A stretch of 64,000 nt of DNA from Membranipora membranacea. Its lineage: Eukaryota > Bryozoa > Gymnolaemata > Cheilostomatida > Membraniporidae. Both the position numbers and the translations under genes were made by a program. Numbering within the stretch: position 1 is the first letter of the stretch; the number at the start of each line of letters is the position of its first letter. Of the stretch, positions 11,788-24,400 are shown one piece after another. Location: the NCBI GenBank assembly GCA_914767715.1, contig OU612070.1, positions 7,457,501 through 7,521,500 of the forward strand, read 5' to 3'. The notes below the pieces were generated by a model. The model ran no database searches, was not told the origin of the DNA, and saw only the letters and a list, made by a program, of their open reading frames with translations.

Positions 11788-13290
11788 ATGTAACGCCGAG
11801 AGCCATTAAGCTGATATCGTCCTCAATGGAAGTTTGTCGTCACTAACCTGGATCGGAAACCAACAGGAAATAATATCAGACGCTCTTTAAGAAGTGACCC
11901 TGAGAAATTGACCTGGAGAACCCTTGGGATTATAACTGGAAAAATTAAATTTGGAACCATTCCAATACGCACGGTACATGAGCATCACACAGGTTCTATT
12001 TACGAGGTCAGGGGAGAGGAATTCCAACAGTGTTTTAAGTTTTCTATTTACCATTTTACTGTAATCCAATTTTGTGCTCGGAAAATATAGATCTTTCAGA
12101 AAATAAAGAAGCTTCTCAAAACAGTATAATCAGCTTACTTAAGCTTACTTCCATAAACAGCTCCTGTGTATTGGCCTCCCAGAGCTTTTATATTAGCCAG
12201 TCACTATAGAACCAAGTGGGATCAGCATTCTCCCAAGCCTAGCTAGAGCCTTTACCCTTGAGATTTATGCATTGATCGAGTTACACCAATTCTAATTATT
12301 AAACAGCCAGTGGTTGTAACCTTGTTGAGGTCATCTGATTGAACTGTATAAACTCAAAACCATAATCAGCCGAATTTCCCGAACATCTAGCATAAAACTT
12401 ACAATTCCCTAGCCGAATACAAAGTGTCGTCGATGAAATTAGTAACTATTAATAGTCAGCTGCCCAACATCTGCTAGGCTGAAAACAAAGTGTCCCTACG
12501 GTATTGTCCTTGATTAGGTCTGTATACAAATCTTCTGTTTCACATACACCAACAGTGCATTGTCACTTGAAAGCAGAACCTGATTCTTGATAACTTGGGG
12601 TCTTGATTGCTTTAAGCCACTGGAAAACAGTCAATAAGGCAGTAAGACCTGTTGGTGCACTGTTATCAAAAAGGTTCCATATATCAGTCTAAACATGTTC
12701 CAAATGGAGTGGCAAATAATACGGGACCTTTTTCGCCATATGGAACATCAGTTTGACCAGTTTCTCCTTTGTACAGTTGTAATTGACAATATTGTTATGA
12801 ATAGGCTTGTCCACACAGAGTGCCCAATTATAGAAGTCAATTTAACACCTAGGTGATACATGTGAGGCTAGTGCGTAATAGGTGCGGAATGCCTGCACCT
12901 AATAATAGCTGTGGTTCCTTATGAAAAAGGTGAACATTTGGAGGGGAGCGTAACAAAATTAATAGAACACAGGCTTTAGTTGGCAGCAATTTTGCTGATT
13001 GTAAACGCGACAATTGAGGGGTGGACAAGACTGTAGCAAAGAGACGATCGTTCTTGAAGTGCTATCGACATAGCGAATAGCTTATTGCATATTTATTCTG
13101 CCACTCCACACATTTTTCCTTTTTGAAAAACATGATGACAATGCCAAAAAAATGTATCAATGATTTGCTGTTCAGGTAAAACAAAGACTTGACCGCTGAT
13201 TTAATTAATTTGCAACAGCCCACTGGGGAAGTAAAAACTGATGAAAGTAAAAATATAATAAAGTTAGTTTTTCCGGTCGTATAACAAAAC

Positions 13291-13625
13291 TTTGAGGTAA
13301 TCAGTTGCAATGAGCATACCAATCAAATCATCTCGAGGTGATTTCAAACATTTACAGTGTTAAAAGACCAAAATATTATCAAAATTTGCGACAAGTACAT
13401 GTAGCGTAAAATATCAGAAAACAAGGTGGTATCGGAATTCACAGTTAGGTATGAACAAAGAACTATGGGGTAATTAGTTGCAATAGGCATACAAATATAT
13501 CTCTTTAGACAAAATTTCATAAATTAACAGCGTGAGTTCAGAAAATTATCGAAATTTTCAGCTACAGTCACGTAGGGTTAAAATTTCAGTAATCAAAATT
13601 GTATTGCAATTCACAGTTATTTATG
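13291..13625. repeat. Tandem duplication of about 165 bp
   Basis: Two diverged head-to-tail copies start near 13291 and 13456. Shared landmarks are GTAATYAGTTGCAAT, then GGCATACAAAT-like sequence, then AATTCACAGTTA at the end of each. Confidence 0.55.
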
Positions 13626-14370
13626 TATGAAGAAATGAGCATGATTAAATTAAATTACCCTGAGCAAATGTCATGCACGCTCAGTAAAGTGCTCGAGTTA
13701 GGAGCTTTCTGGACAGGCCAGCTTGATTGTAAATAATTGTTTGATGAAGAATATTTGAAGTTCATGACTGGGTGAAGTACATTTTGCGCATCGATGGCCT
13801 TCGTAATGCTCCGATACTGTCATAGCTCAGTCTTGTCAGTAAGCATGAACAGGTCTGATACATAGACGATCACATCAGGCATCTTCTCCTGAAAATACAT
13901 AATTGAATATCTGTGTAGGAGCAACTTAAACAATGAGGCTTCAGATCATGAAATTGTTCTCACTATCCAACTGTGAAATACTTCAGATTGGAAACTTGAT
14001 ATTCTTTCAATGATCTTCTCAATATCTTTGTCCACAAAGAAGGCCAAATTGATTGTGGCGCGATAAGAACACACGGTATTCAAACCTATGAGCACACAGT
14101 GATTCTCTCATGTGATCCTGAACCTGTCGTTTTGAATTTGATCGGCCAACCAAAAGTTATCCTGCTCAATGTAACGCAATGTGATTGCCTAGCACTTTTT
14201 AAATAGTCCAACAGAAGAAAAGCGATGGCATGTTATTGAAATCAAACCCGCTACTAGCTTAACATAGAAGAGGAAACTAGAAATGGTAACGAAAGCATAT
14301 TGTGCAAGATATTAAATTTAAAGTAATTTTTGAGTCAGAAATTTTGAAACACTTTGGCTGTGGATCAACT

Positions 14371-14394
14371 GTATATATATATATATATATATAT
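14371..14394. repeat. TA microsatellite
   Basis: An uninterrupted AT-dinucleotide run of about 24 bp. Confidence 0.9.
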
Positions 14395-14710
14395 ACATTT
14401 TTATTGCTACAAAAATCATCCGAAGATGTTCTCCCTGATGTGCAAAGAAACCAAAACAAAAAATAATCGAAATAAAAGTCAAGGGAATAAAATTCAATTC
14501 AACTGTGGTTAAAACCTCTGTTGTTTAGCTTACCTCTGCTACAGAGAGTCTGTATAGCTCATATGGTTGTATTCTAAGGGCTAGTGGAAGGTATAGGAAT
14601 CACTCGAGAACCTCTTCATCTACAAAATAACAGTAAATTAATTGTTATCAGAACCCTGTTGTAAGGAGAATATCAATTTTTTTTTGGATTTGTTTTCTCT
14701 TTCTCAAGAT

Positions 14711-14815
14711 CCGGCGGTTAGCATCGAAGACTCTGACGCGGGAGGCCGGGGTTCAAATCCTGGTGATGGCAGATTTGTTTGATGTTTTTTTTCTCAGCTT
14801 TATCATGGAAATGGC
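14711..14815 (+). repeat. tRNA-derived SINE fragment
   Basis: The B box GGGGTTCAAATCC (14748-14760) is followed by TGGTGATGGCAGATTTG and a T-rich stretch. The same 3' module recurs at 28.4-28.7, 44.9 and 54.7 kb, defining a SINE family. Confidence 0.6.
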
Positions 14816-16829
14816 TGCGTATTTCGAGATCGAGCCAAGAGGTGACAACTCAGCTTGATCTAGTGTGGCGGTCGTGATTAATAAGTTAAAACAGGAAGTG
14901 GAGAGACCAGTAACTGCATACATATTTGCACATTTAATGTTAGCTAGTTGATAAATATCAATATTGCAAACCTACATATCAATATGTGATCCTATTCAAC
15001 CGACAGCAGAGAGTCAAGATATGATATTTTAGAATACATTCCATTCATGATTGAGCTATGACACATAACATTCATCTTATTCATTATAATCCTGTTCATA
15101 GACAATGATGTTTTATCCTAAAAGCGACAGGAGCAACACATTTAGATAAATTAGCCCATAAATTTGAGGCTACATGGCTAAAATTTACAAAAGATTGATG
15201 CTTCAATCCCAGGCACCTTCCGGTCAGCCTCCACAAAAGATATTATCGGAAGCACAATGGACTCAGACATAAATCAAATTGAAATCACCACCTTCCTGTC
15301 CTCAAATTAGTGCGGTGTAATTTGGTGAAGAGTTAATGCAATATGAAGGTAACTTAGTATGATCATTTAAGTCGTCATTAGATTTTTGTTACAATGCATT
15401 TGATTAAAGGATTTTTATCATATCCAATAAATAGGGTAGCCTATGCCTATGCCTATGCAGATGTGGTGACACTCCACAGCATGAAAGTACACAACAACAA
15501 AAAACTTGGTAAAAATAATTCGTTCAATCACTACTGCGCTAGTCAGCCAGCAACAGAGGGTCATGTTCAACAATTCTATTGGTTAGCCCCATAAAGATGC
15601 GGCGACATTCGACAGCATTGGAGAAGCCAATCGGCAAGAACATTGTAAATAATTTAAACAATCAAAACTGAGCTAGTCCGCCGACAACAGAGGGTCATTA
15701 GCAACAATTCTGTTGTTTAGCCCAATACAGATGGGGTGACATGCCACAGCATGAAAGAAAGTGATTAACAAAAAATATTGAAGTTTATCAATCAATCATT
15801 CATTTGCTAGTCTCCCTATATAAATTTTCACTAGCAATGCCTACTAGCAAATCATAATGTTTAATATCATTCAAATTTTGATGACTGATATTCAGGTATC
15901 CTCCAGTCAAGCTCTAATAATCCCTCATACCAACAGCAATGTGGGCTCAGGTTAGATCTCATACTGAAACTTGGAATCACCACCTTCACTGCCAAAGAAT
16001 TCTGATGCTGACATGGTACACCACAATTAGAGCGATTCATTTATGAGTTATATTAGTAGCACAGTTGAATTCAAGAATGAAGACAACTTCGAATCATCAG
16101 CGTAGGTGTCCTTGAACTGCATAATGCCTAAGAAAATTGTGTCATCCACTGTTAACATTTATAGCATGAATATGTGTCATAAATGGTTGTACGTTACCTG
16201 GGTCCAGAACAGGTCTTGGTAGGCTGAATAGAGTCCAGAAGTATAAAATATCTGTTCCGAGAAGAAAAAATATCCATCCAGAGTAAAATTATATACCTAT
16301 TTGGAGAGTCGGCGTAGAATAAAATATCCGTTGAGAGTACAATAAAATAAGTTTAGGTTCTAGGTTTGTTAGTGATGAACCTCTTTACTGCTTGAAAACA
16401 AGCTTTAAAATGATTAAGCTAGGACTGTCTCAACCTGTTGGCTCTATCTATCAATTATATCCCTGCCAGACTTTGCTACCTTTTGTCAAGCATTTTGGTA
16501 CTCAAATACGCACTGAATTTAATCTTTTGTTTGTGGGGATTACAACTTACACATTTATCTGATTAAGAAATTTCATGAATATATCACCCATGTGCTGCTA
16601 TTTTAAGCCCTGATCTCATTGTATGTTGCTGGGATGTTTAATCCTTAGACTTGTTTTCTCACTGTAGTTGGAATTTATGGGACCCAAAAAGTCATTTGGA
16701 ACATTGGATCTACAAATTAATGTTCCAAATGACTCTTTTAGGACCCAAATGACATGTATGATGACCATTTGGAACGTTTGTGTCATTTGGAACGTTAACT
16801 TGGAACCTTTTTGATAACAGTGTGTATAA

Positions 16830-17470
16830 GCTATATGAAATTGTGTGAGGCCAGGTACCCAAAGTGCAAATACACTATCAATACAATATCAATGCACTAT
16901 CAAATTTGGCTTATTTTTTGCCTGCTGGTTATATGCTGTGAGGGTAAATCCTACCAACAGCATCTACAAGTAATGACCAAATGATTTTAATTTGTTCTTT
17001 AATTATTTTGCCAATGAACTCTCACGATCCATTGTTTGGGCCAATTTCCTCCCTATGTGTCCCAGTAAATGAGAAAGAAGCAAACTCATCACGCATGGTT
17101 ATGATACAAGTGAAATTATTCAGTACCCGAATACTGCAGTTTACCATGACTGAAGAACAATAAATGTAGAGCAGAGACAGAGTACACTATCATGGATCTT
17201 CATCAGCTGTGAAAATCACAAACTTCAAGCTTTATGGACAAATAATTGTGAGGATTAAACGCATTCAAGATCCGTTAGATGTTAGGAAAACAACCATAAA
17301 GAATATTAAAACACTAGGAATGGAAACCTTTACGAAAGAACGCTTAAAAGGTGTGTTCATACAAATAATCAGAACTTGGCCCTTATTTCCCAGGAAAATA
17401 CACTGCAAAAAACCTTCCACTAAATCCTGTGCTTGCGGTGTCAAAACTGATCTACATTAACAGCTCCTGC
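16830..17470. repeat. Segmental-duplication block, copy B
   Basis: Matches 23.74-24.40 kb in order and orientation. Landmarks are AAAGTGCAAATACACT, AATCCTACCAACAG and AATACACTGCAAAA. The open frames across it are not conserved between copies. Confidence 0.55.
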
Positions 17471-18780
17471 CGTGAGTTCCTTTTATTGGTTCATTTGTGT
17501 TGCGCAACAATCAATTCTCAATAGTGCACACACTCTGCACACACTGTATTGGTGATCATGTCTAATAGTTATTTTCACAATTGAAACCTACCATATATTT
17601 GACATTGAGTCGCAGTGACCTCTAGAAGTTCATTTTGGGGCAAAAAGTATTATGTTTAAATTTAGCCCTCAGTGCCTTGTTTTTGAGGTATTTGATTAGT
17701 TTATACTTTCACCACATAGAGAAGGCATTGCACTAACTAGAGGGGTGAAATTTTATTGAAACACGACCCCAATAATGCAGAAACTAAAATTTCCGATTTA
17801 TTATACAATTTTTGTCTTGTACTGTCACTTCCATCAAAAATCTTACCAGCTTATAGATCCTGGTTGTCACAACTGTAACAAATAATAACCCAAATTTTAA
17901 CTAATGTAGGTCAAAATTCAGAAATTCAGCAAGATGTCAGTCAAATTTGTTGTCAGTATGATGAACAGCAGGAGATTGTTTAGGTTTTGATGGAAGCGAT
18001 TGTTGATCATGGCTTTACATCTTGAGATATTTGGATTTTTGTGGCTAAACCAGCTTTATTCGGTCCAAAACATGCACTCCTCTCCAGCCAAAAAACTGAA
18101 AATAGGTTAAACGACATGTTATTATACACACTAGCTTTCATTAAACTAGAAAGTATTTCCGAGGATTCGATTGTGGCATTTGATGATAATTTCAATAGTA
18201 GAGAAGTTATGAGCATAAACATTTCTTTTTCAATGCTATACAATCACCCAAAAAAGGTGATCCATTGTTTTACACAATGTGCTTTGCATGAAATACTGCA
18301 TAGATTTTCATCACGCTTTTGCATAACGTAATTTACTGCATCATTTTTCCCTTTGCAGCCTATGTATTCAATGTATTTTGGTTAATGTACAATTAATCAA
18401 GTTAGAAACATGCGTTTTAAAAAAACATAATTCAGACTAATGGCAACGTGTCAGTGAAGGAATTGTTGAGATGGGACAAGAAGTTCCTGAGAAACTGAAA
18501 AGGCAATATATCATGTTAGTATCTTATTATCTTACAATGATCCGGCCAAATTTGCGCATACTTTGAAATTTATGTTTGCTGTGAAAATTGAACCATAGCA
18601 AATGACTGTACAGAATCAGATTAACTAGACTTGTAAAATCTCACTCACTTCAAGATCATTTCTCAATTGGGTAAAAATTAAGCTTTTGGCAATATTTATT
18701 ATTAATTTCAATAATGAGATAGTAGGGGGGGAATTTGAAAAATTATGCGCGTGAAGTTTTGATTCTGAACTGGTAAAAAG
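17471..18780. other. No gene supported
   Basis: Contains a 96-codon open frame at 18041-18331 without splice, homology or conservation support. Parts near 18480-18600 match 24.3-24.4 kb (segmental duplication). Confidence 0.35.
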
Positions 18781-19110
18781 CTGAACATAGTCATACTAGC
18801 CCTAGAAGAGATTGAGTCTCCCTAGAATACGTGTTTTCAATGGCTGAGGAGAACAGCTTAGTGGACTTCCGTTATTTCCACACTGTTAATAACAGATGTT
18901 TACAACCATACACTTCATAGATCACTTTATACTTCAGTATCAAAGAACCTGCATTACCAGACTAGAAACTTCCACTGCTCCTCAATTCGAAAGCACTAAG
19001 CGCTTAACATGTCAATTATTGCAGCAACTACACAATATAACCCTAAACAAAAATACTATGGTGGATAAGATATATTCCACTTTCATCAGATGAGATTTTC
19101 TTAGTAAGAA
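18780..19110. repeat. Segmental-duplication block, copy B (matches 27.30-27.62 kb)
   Basis: Shares TGGACTTCCGTTATTTCCAC, CACTGTTAATAACAGAT and TATATTCCACTTTCATCAGA with the C copy. Confidence 0.6.
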
Positions 19111-19319
19111 AATATTTATTGAGCTTTATCTCTAGAGATTCACATTGGAGTGATCCATCAAATCAGTTTGTAGCTGGATAGATCAGGTAGTAGTAATGAT
19201 TGTTTTGAAGATAGAGCAGCGAAGTCTCTTATTTTATTAATTCATAGAATTTCATTAAACTTTAGAAGCGTACATCGCCCTACTTTATCACCCATTCATT
19301 CATCAACAACGGGAAAAGT

Positions 19320-19950
19320 TGTTAAGGTAATGTCAAAGACCGATCCGAATATCAACATATCATATACCCTTGGGAAGCTGTCAACTACTGAAAATGAATA
19401 CCTGAACAAAAACTTGATTCGATGACGTTGTGTCATTTTAGAGAGGAAATGAGGTAGAAAACGCTGTTTTTGTCAATGCAGATGGAGAAGTCAAATTAAT
19501 TGCACGAAATTTCAAATCAGGTGGAATGTATACTTAAAGATAAAATCTTAAAGATCTTAAAATTGGATTTTCTTTGATATATGACTAGTCTAAATTGACT
19601 TTTTACGTCACGCCATACAATGCATTTTTTTGTGAAGCCGTGAAAATATGTGAAATTTCAATCATTAATCCAGAACAGATCATAGGCTCAAAACAAAATT
19701 GATTATGATTTTCTCTTAGATTAATCTTCAAATGTCATACACATTGACTTTCAACAGATTAGCTTGCATATTGCAATGACAGTAGACTCTCAAATACAGC
19801 TAATATTTTCACCACCTTTGCATATCGTCAAACATGCTGTCCAAATGGCCATTATTTTTGGCCAAACAAAGTTTTTTTGAAAGTTCTCACATACGAAGCC
19901 GCTTTCATTAACCATGGTGCACAGAGTAAATGCGAACAGAATTTTCCATT
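19320..19950 (+). repeat. Dispersed repeat; inverted copy at 59.1-61.1 kb
   Basis: Read in reverse complement this segment matches 59.1-59.6 plus 60.95-61.09 kb. Shared landmarks are GACTTTTTACGTCACGCCATA, TCTACTGTCATTGCAATATG and TAATGTCAAAGAC. The copy on the right is interrupted by a reverse transcriptase fragment. No reading frame is conserved across the pair. Confidence 0.65.
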
Positions 19951-20019
19951 GCATCTTCATTTTCCTTGAATTTAACGCAACAGAATGCCCAAGAACACCC
20001 TAAAAGTCCCTAAAAACAC

Positions 20020-20290
20020 GATAAAAGAACTCATATATATTAGGATCGCATTACAAATGAATGAGCATTATCATTGTTCCTAACGTAAGTTGAAATAATT
20101 TCCATATCTAATATTTATCACTATTGGTAAAGGTGCAATGTCATTCAATTTCCAACGATCCCACAAACCTCAACAAATAGTTTTTAGAATATTGAGATAT
20201 TGCACATCCTACATGGAAAACAAAGTTATATCAGGTCACCCTAAACTAGATATATACATTGCCCAATGTAACATATCAAGATAAGACTAA
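20020..20290. repeat. Segmental-duplication block, copy B (matches 27.75-28.00 kb)
   Basis: Shared landmarks are TAGGATCGC, AAATAATTTCCATA and CATATCAAGAT. The match is interrupted by the MITE that follows. Confidence 0.55.
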
Positions 20291-20294
20291 AATA

Positions 20295-20745
20295 CAGCTG
20301 CTAAAATACACCAATGTCTAGCTGCAGCCTCAAAAACATGCCTCAGTTGATACGGGCTAATGATGATGCGTGTTTTTTTCCTCACGGTTCTATGAACCAT
20401 TCAATACTGAGTTTCGATTGGCTAATAACGAAGCATGAGTCCTGTGACCTTTGGGGTCTAATGGATGGTGAAAATCAGATATGATTTGAGTATTCCATTA
20501 TCAAATATGGTTTGGTGAGTTTGAGATTAAATTGACTAATAGATAAAAAAATCAAATAGGTTAGTTCAGTTTTTAATATGTGTTGATAACCCATAGTGTC
20601 ACATGACCTATGCTAAGTTATTAGCCAATAGGAACTTATTATGAATGGTTCATATAACCATGAGGAAAGAACACACATCATTAGCCTCCATCAACTGAGG
20701 CTGTTTTTGAGGCTGCAGCTAGACGTTGGTTTATTTGAGCAGCTG
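20295..20745. mobile_element. Long-TIR MITE, 451 bp
   Basis: Inverted arms of about 140 bp begin CAGCTGCTAAAATACACC on the left and end with the near complement on the right. They continue through TCTAGCTGCAGCCTC, ATCATTAGCC and the AACCATTC block. It sits inside duplication copy B and is absent from the equivalent place in copy C (about 28.0 kb), which confirms insertion. No clear target duplication or coding capacity. Confidence 0.65.
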
Positions 20746-20869
20746 CCATGGGGCCCCTATTTGTTCAAATGCAATACAAAATTGAACAGGTATGTAAAAG
20801 CCTCTTGTGCTTGACATGGTGTTAATGACTTGTCCTGCATGGTACCCTGCTAGGAAACCTAGTTTTGCA

Positions 20870-21580
20870 AGAGGTTTGATCCTTCTTGGACTGTTGAGAT
20901 TTCTGTGGTTATAATTGGTAACTGGTACAACTGGATGATAGATAAAAAATCGGCCATTTTCCTAGCATTTGATTACAATAAAAAGAGTATGTGTGTGACA
21001 GGTATAATCCATTCAAATTGATATTGTGCCAAGTCCAACAAAAAAGCCTTTATTATTTTATTATTAGCGTAAGACCATATTTGGCAATATCTATCGTTTA
21101 GGAGACATCTTAGTAATAGAAATGGTTAAACAACTCAGATGTATGATGTATTCAGGAGAACACAATGTAGTAACTCAGCCAAAAACTTAATAATGCAGAG
21201 ACTCATTCGGAGGTCACCAGCCTACATTTATACAAATCTGAGTTGCTGGAATAAAATTGAATTTTTATATAAGAATAAATGGAATCACCATATAATATGT
21301 CTATATCTAGCTCATGAGAGGATAACAAAGTGATACAGCAGAGGTAAAACAGTGAGTAATATGACAGAAGGAAACATTATTCATGACATGGAATTACCAG
21401 TTATGTTACTGAGATGCCAATGACAATGGCACATTCTAGCCAGCCCATAGAACAGGATTGAGATAACACATGCCACACCTTCTTACAACTGAACAGCCCC
21501 ATTGGAAGATTAAGTGACCAAGACAATTGTGTGCTCTCAATTCAAATATTGAATGGGAGTGACTAAGCTTTATCAACTAT
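20870..21580. repeat. Segmental-duplication block, copy B (matches 31.43-32.19 kb)
   Basis: Shared landmarks are CTGGACTGTTGAGATTT, CATATTTGGCA, AGGAGAACACAATGTAGTAA and CAGCCCCA.TGGAAGAT. Open frames overlapping the block differ between the copies. Confidence 0.6.
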
Positions 21581-22026
21581 GAACTAATAATCATATCAAA
21601 GATTGTATAAAGGATCGGAAAAGCATGACTATGTTTTGAAGATGGGACCGATGTGATCTCTTATGTCTTATGCGTGTACAATGAATTGTTCATAACACAA
21701 CGAAGATTGAGATGTTCACACCCAAATAATATCTATGAAAATGTGCTCTGCATCTATTCAGATTTTCTAAACGCAAACTATATGTCTTCATAAAGGAAAA
21801 GACTTGTATGTGTAGGGCAAATTTTACTACTGTTTTAGCAATATTGTTAGGTACATGTAAGCTTTAAATGCCATGTAGTATCAGAAAAACTATCAAAAAA
21901 TTGAAGCTGTACAAATATAAAGTCTTTAACCTTGCCTGCAAAATTAGAAGGTGAAATAAATACTGAAAGAAATATAAAATTAAAATGAGATTCAGGAATG
22001 AGAGTGCTGATAACCTGAACAATAAT

Positions 22027-22478
22027 TCAAAGAGTTAATTTCTGCAAGTGGCCTTTAGATGGATTATCAGCTGCTCCTTGTCTAGATGATGAAAAGGCGG
22101 ACTGTGTTTGATATTTGCGAGTTATTCTGTTGTATCTTTCTGCTCTTGCTATTTTCCGTTTATTGTCAAAAGGTTTATTCAGATTGAAATTTATTCTCCG
22201 CAATTCTCTACTGCACTTTCTTTTGATAATCTGCACCTCTTCAGCCACCTGTATTGAAGAAGTAACACGTGAATAATGGGATGGATGACAACCAAGGAGT
22301 TTTATAGAATTGAAGAATTTCTTTTCACATATTTTGTGATTAATACTGCTGATATTCAACTGGTACAGAGAAATAAATTACTAACCATTTCTGGAAGAGA
22401 GGGTTCTGCCAAAGATATCTTTCTAACCTTCTTGCATTTTACCATTTTAAGGATGCAACTTAGAACTTTATTGACCAT
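22027..22478 (-). CDS. Small basic protein, two exons (copy C)
   Basis: Exon 1 is 22478-22386 (31 codons from ATG, donor GTTAGT) and exon 2 is 22248-22027 (73 codons plus stop, acceptor after TTCAATACAG), joined in phase 0. The 104-residue product is basic, with conserved KMVKCKKVRKIS, CSRELRRINFNLNKPFD and ARAERY blocks. Exon 1 differs from copy B by only two amino acids. An 11-residue C-terminal extension replaces the stop of copy B. Both copies keep identical splice positions, frame and promoter, which supports a real gene. No family is recognised; the basic character suggests nucleic-acid binding, which is inference. Confidence 0.6.
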
Positions 22479-22567
22479 TCTGAAGCCAAAATTCTCTAGA
22501 ACTATAAGAGCTAATGACAGGTGTATCGCACTGTGAAATGTAACTGATCGGTTGATTCACCTCTGTC

Positions 22568-22598
22568 TTATATAGGACTATCATTGTTCACACCCAAT
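22568..22598 (-). promoter_or_regulatory. TATA box and inverted CCAAT of copy C
   Basis: On the minus strand, ATTGG (22594-22598) lies about 20 bp upstream of TATATAA (22568-22574), and the start codon follows about 90 bp downstream. Position and surrounding sequence are conserved with copy B. Confidence 0.6.
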
Positions 22599-23739
22599 AT
22601 GTACCCCCGAGAGCCATTAGCTGATATTGCCCTTCACAATGGAATTTTTTTCACTAACCAATATTAATTGATTCCGACAGGAAACAATATCAGATGCTCT
22701 TTAAAAAGTGACGCTGAGAAATAAGCCTGGAACACTTGGGATAAAAACTGGAAAAGTTACAATCAGATCCTTTCCCAAAAGCCTCAACAGTGCATTGTCA
22801 CTGATGGATGGTACATGATTTTGGGTGACTGGGTTCTACGTTTTTCTAAGCCACTGCATAACAGTCCATAAAGCATCTTCATATTCATAAAAATGTCAAA
22901 AACATTACTAAAACATAAACTTCCGTTCATACAGTTTTTTTGTTGTGAAACACAATTTTCAACAAGTAACATTTCATAGTGCTCTGGGTAAAAATCTTGT
23001 TTAATTTTAGAAATCCCCCCCCCCCCCTCTGCTCATCTGCCCTGTGCTCATGCTTCAAGGTTTGGTATGAGCTGTACAAGATCATGAAGTTGCCACTACC
23101 ATATGCATTTTATTACTCTAAATCTTTTAGTGCATGATTGGCTGTACGGTACTAATGAGTCATCCAGGTTCTTTTTACGAGGTCAGGGGTGAGGAATTTC
23201 AACAGTGTGTTCCGATCAAGTATTTACTTTGTTCTTTATAATTGTATCCAACCTTGTATTCAGACGATATAGATCTTTAAAATAAGTAAAGACGCTCCTT
23301 ATTGTGATTTGCAACAATAAGAATTGTTCACTGAGGAAAATTGTTAGATGTTAAACAATCATTTTTGGTTGATAGTGAACGTGAATGGGACCCTAAGTCC
23401 CTTTGTTGGGGAGATAAATAGTGATAAAGTTGCGGCAAGACCTGTTTGTGTATAAATTATTCACCTACATAGTAAGTCTGCAAGTACTTGCGCTACTTCA
23501 GACTTGCTTTATTTTGTATTTAATTCTCCACTCTCATTGACCATGGTTATTACATTACACTATGTTATGCTGTGCTTCAATACGTTGTGTTACATCAGTG
23601 TCTGTTTTTCTGAACACCACATCGTCAAATTAATATTATTATTAGAGAATTAGTGCCTGCCGAATGTAACGTTTATTAGCTTCCTCCCTCAATCATTACC
23701 CAAAATTCTAAAATCCAATATGAAATTTTGCAAGGGCAA

Positions 23740-24400
23740 TTAGTGATAGCTCAAAGTGCAAATACACTGCCTTTTGATTTGCTATCAAATTTGGGCTTAT
23801 TTCATTTGCTGGTTATCTGCTGAGGGGGTGAATCCTACCAACAGGTGATTTACAATGCATTTACAAGTTGTAAATAACCAAGCATTGTAATAGTAAGTTC
23901 CTACCTAAAAGAGCGAAGTTCAACTCATTTCCATAGATTATAATTGAAATATAAAAAATTAAATAAATTAAATTACTCAGCACCTGAATAGGCCTGCAGC
24001 AGTTTGCCACAACTTTCGATCTTGGTATAGTTTGCGACAATAAATGTAGAACAGAGGCAGAGTACTTCATCAGGTGTGAACATCACAACCTTGAAGTATC
24101 AGTAGTTAGATAAACAACAAGAAAGAACATTATAAACACTAAGAATGGAAACCTTCACTGAATAATGTTTAAAAGGTGTGTTCATGCAAATCAGCAGAAC
24201 CTGGCCCTTATATGCCCAGAAAAATACACTGCAAAACCCTTCCACTACAAACCATGCATACGTTGTCAATAATGTATCTACTTTAGCAGGTCTTAAATCA
24301 ATACAAAAAAGAGTGAAATCTCATTATCCTACTATGATCTGGCCAAATTTGCGCATACTTGGAACTTTATATTTGCTATGAAAAGTGGACCATAGCAAAT
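23740..24400. repeat. Segmental-duplication block, copy C
   Basis: Counterpart of 16.83-17.47 kb. Nothing coding is supported. Confidence 0.55.

Larger units (their letters stand above)
10990..12640. repeat. Segmental-duplication block, copy B (gene-bearing part)
   Basis: Aligns with 21.80-22.90 kb across the downstream flank, the two-exon gene, its promoter and upstream sequence. A shared landmark far upstream is CAGTGCATTGTCACT (12554 and 22788). Similarity stops at the 4.2-kb CACTG element, after which the match resumes at about 16.83 kb against 23.74 kb. Confidence 0.65.
12658..16822. mobile_element. 4.2-kb CACTG-ended element, probably EnSpm/CACTA-like
   Basis: The left end CACTGTTATCAAAAAGG is an exact inverted match to the right end CCTTTTTGATAACAGTG, and the next bases also pair (TTCCA). 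Flanking TG dinucleotides (12656-12657, 16823-16824) could be a 2-bp duplication. Subterminal GTTCCAAATG motifs recur near both ends (about 12695, 16690-16800), as expected for transposase binding sites. The element splits the two segmental-duplication blocks. No transposase frame is seen in 4.2 kb, so it is non-autonomous or decayed. It contains a 165-bp tandem duplication, a TA microsatellite and a SINE fragment. Confidence 0.6.
21800..23280. repeat. Segmental-duplication block, copy C (gene-bearing part)
   Basis: Counterpart of 10.99-12.6 kb, continuous through the small gene and its upstream region. Contains a poly-C run at 23014-23026. Confidence 0.65.

Noticed and set aside
18007-18331. 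Open frames of 78 and 96 codons on opposite strands
   Set aside because: No splice signals, homology or conservation in the parallel duplication copy.
22276-22536. Plus-strand 86-codon frame overlapping the small gene
   Set aside because: Shadow of the minus-strand two-exon gene; it is not open in copy B.
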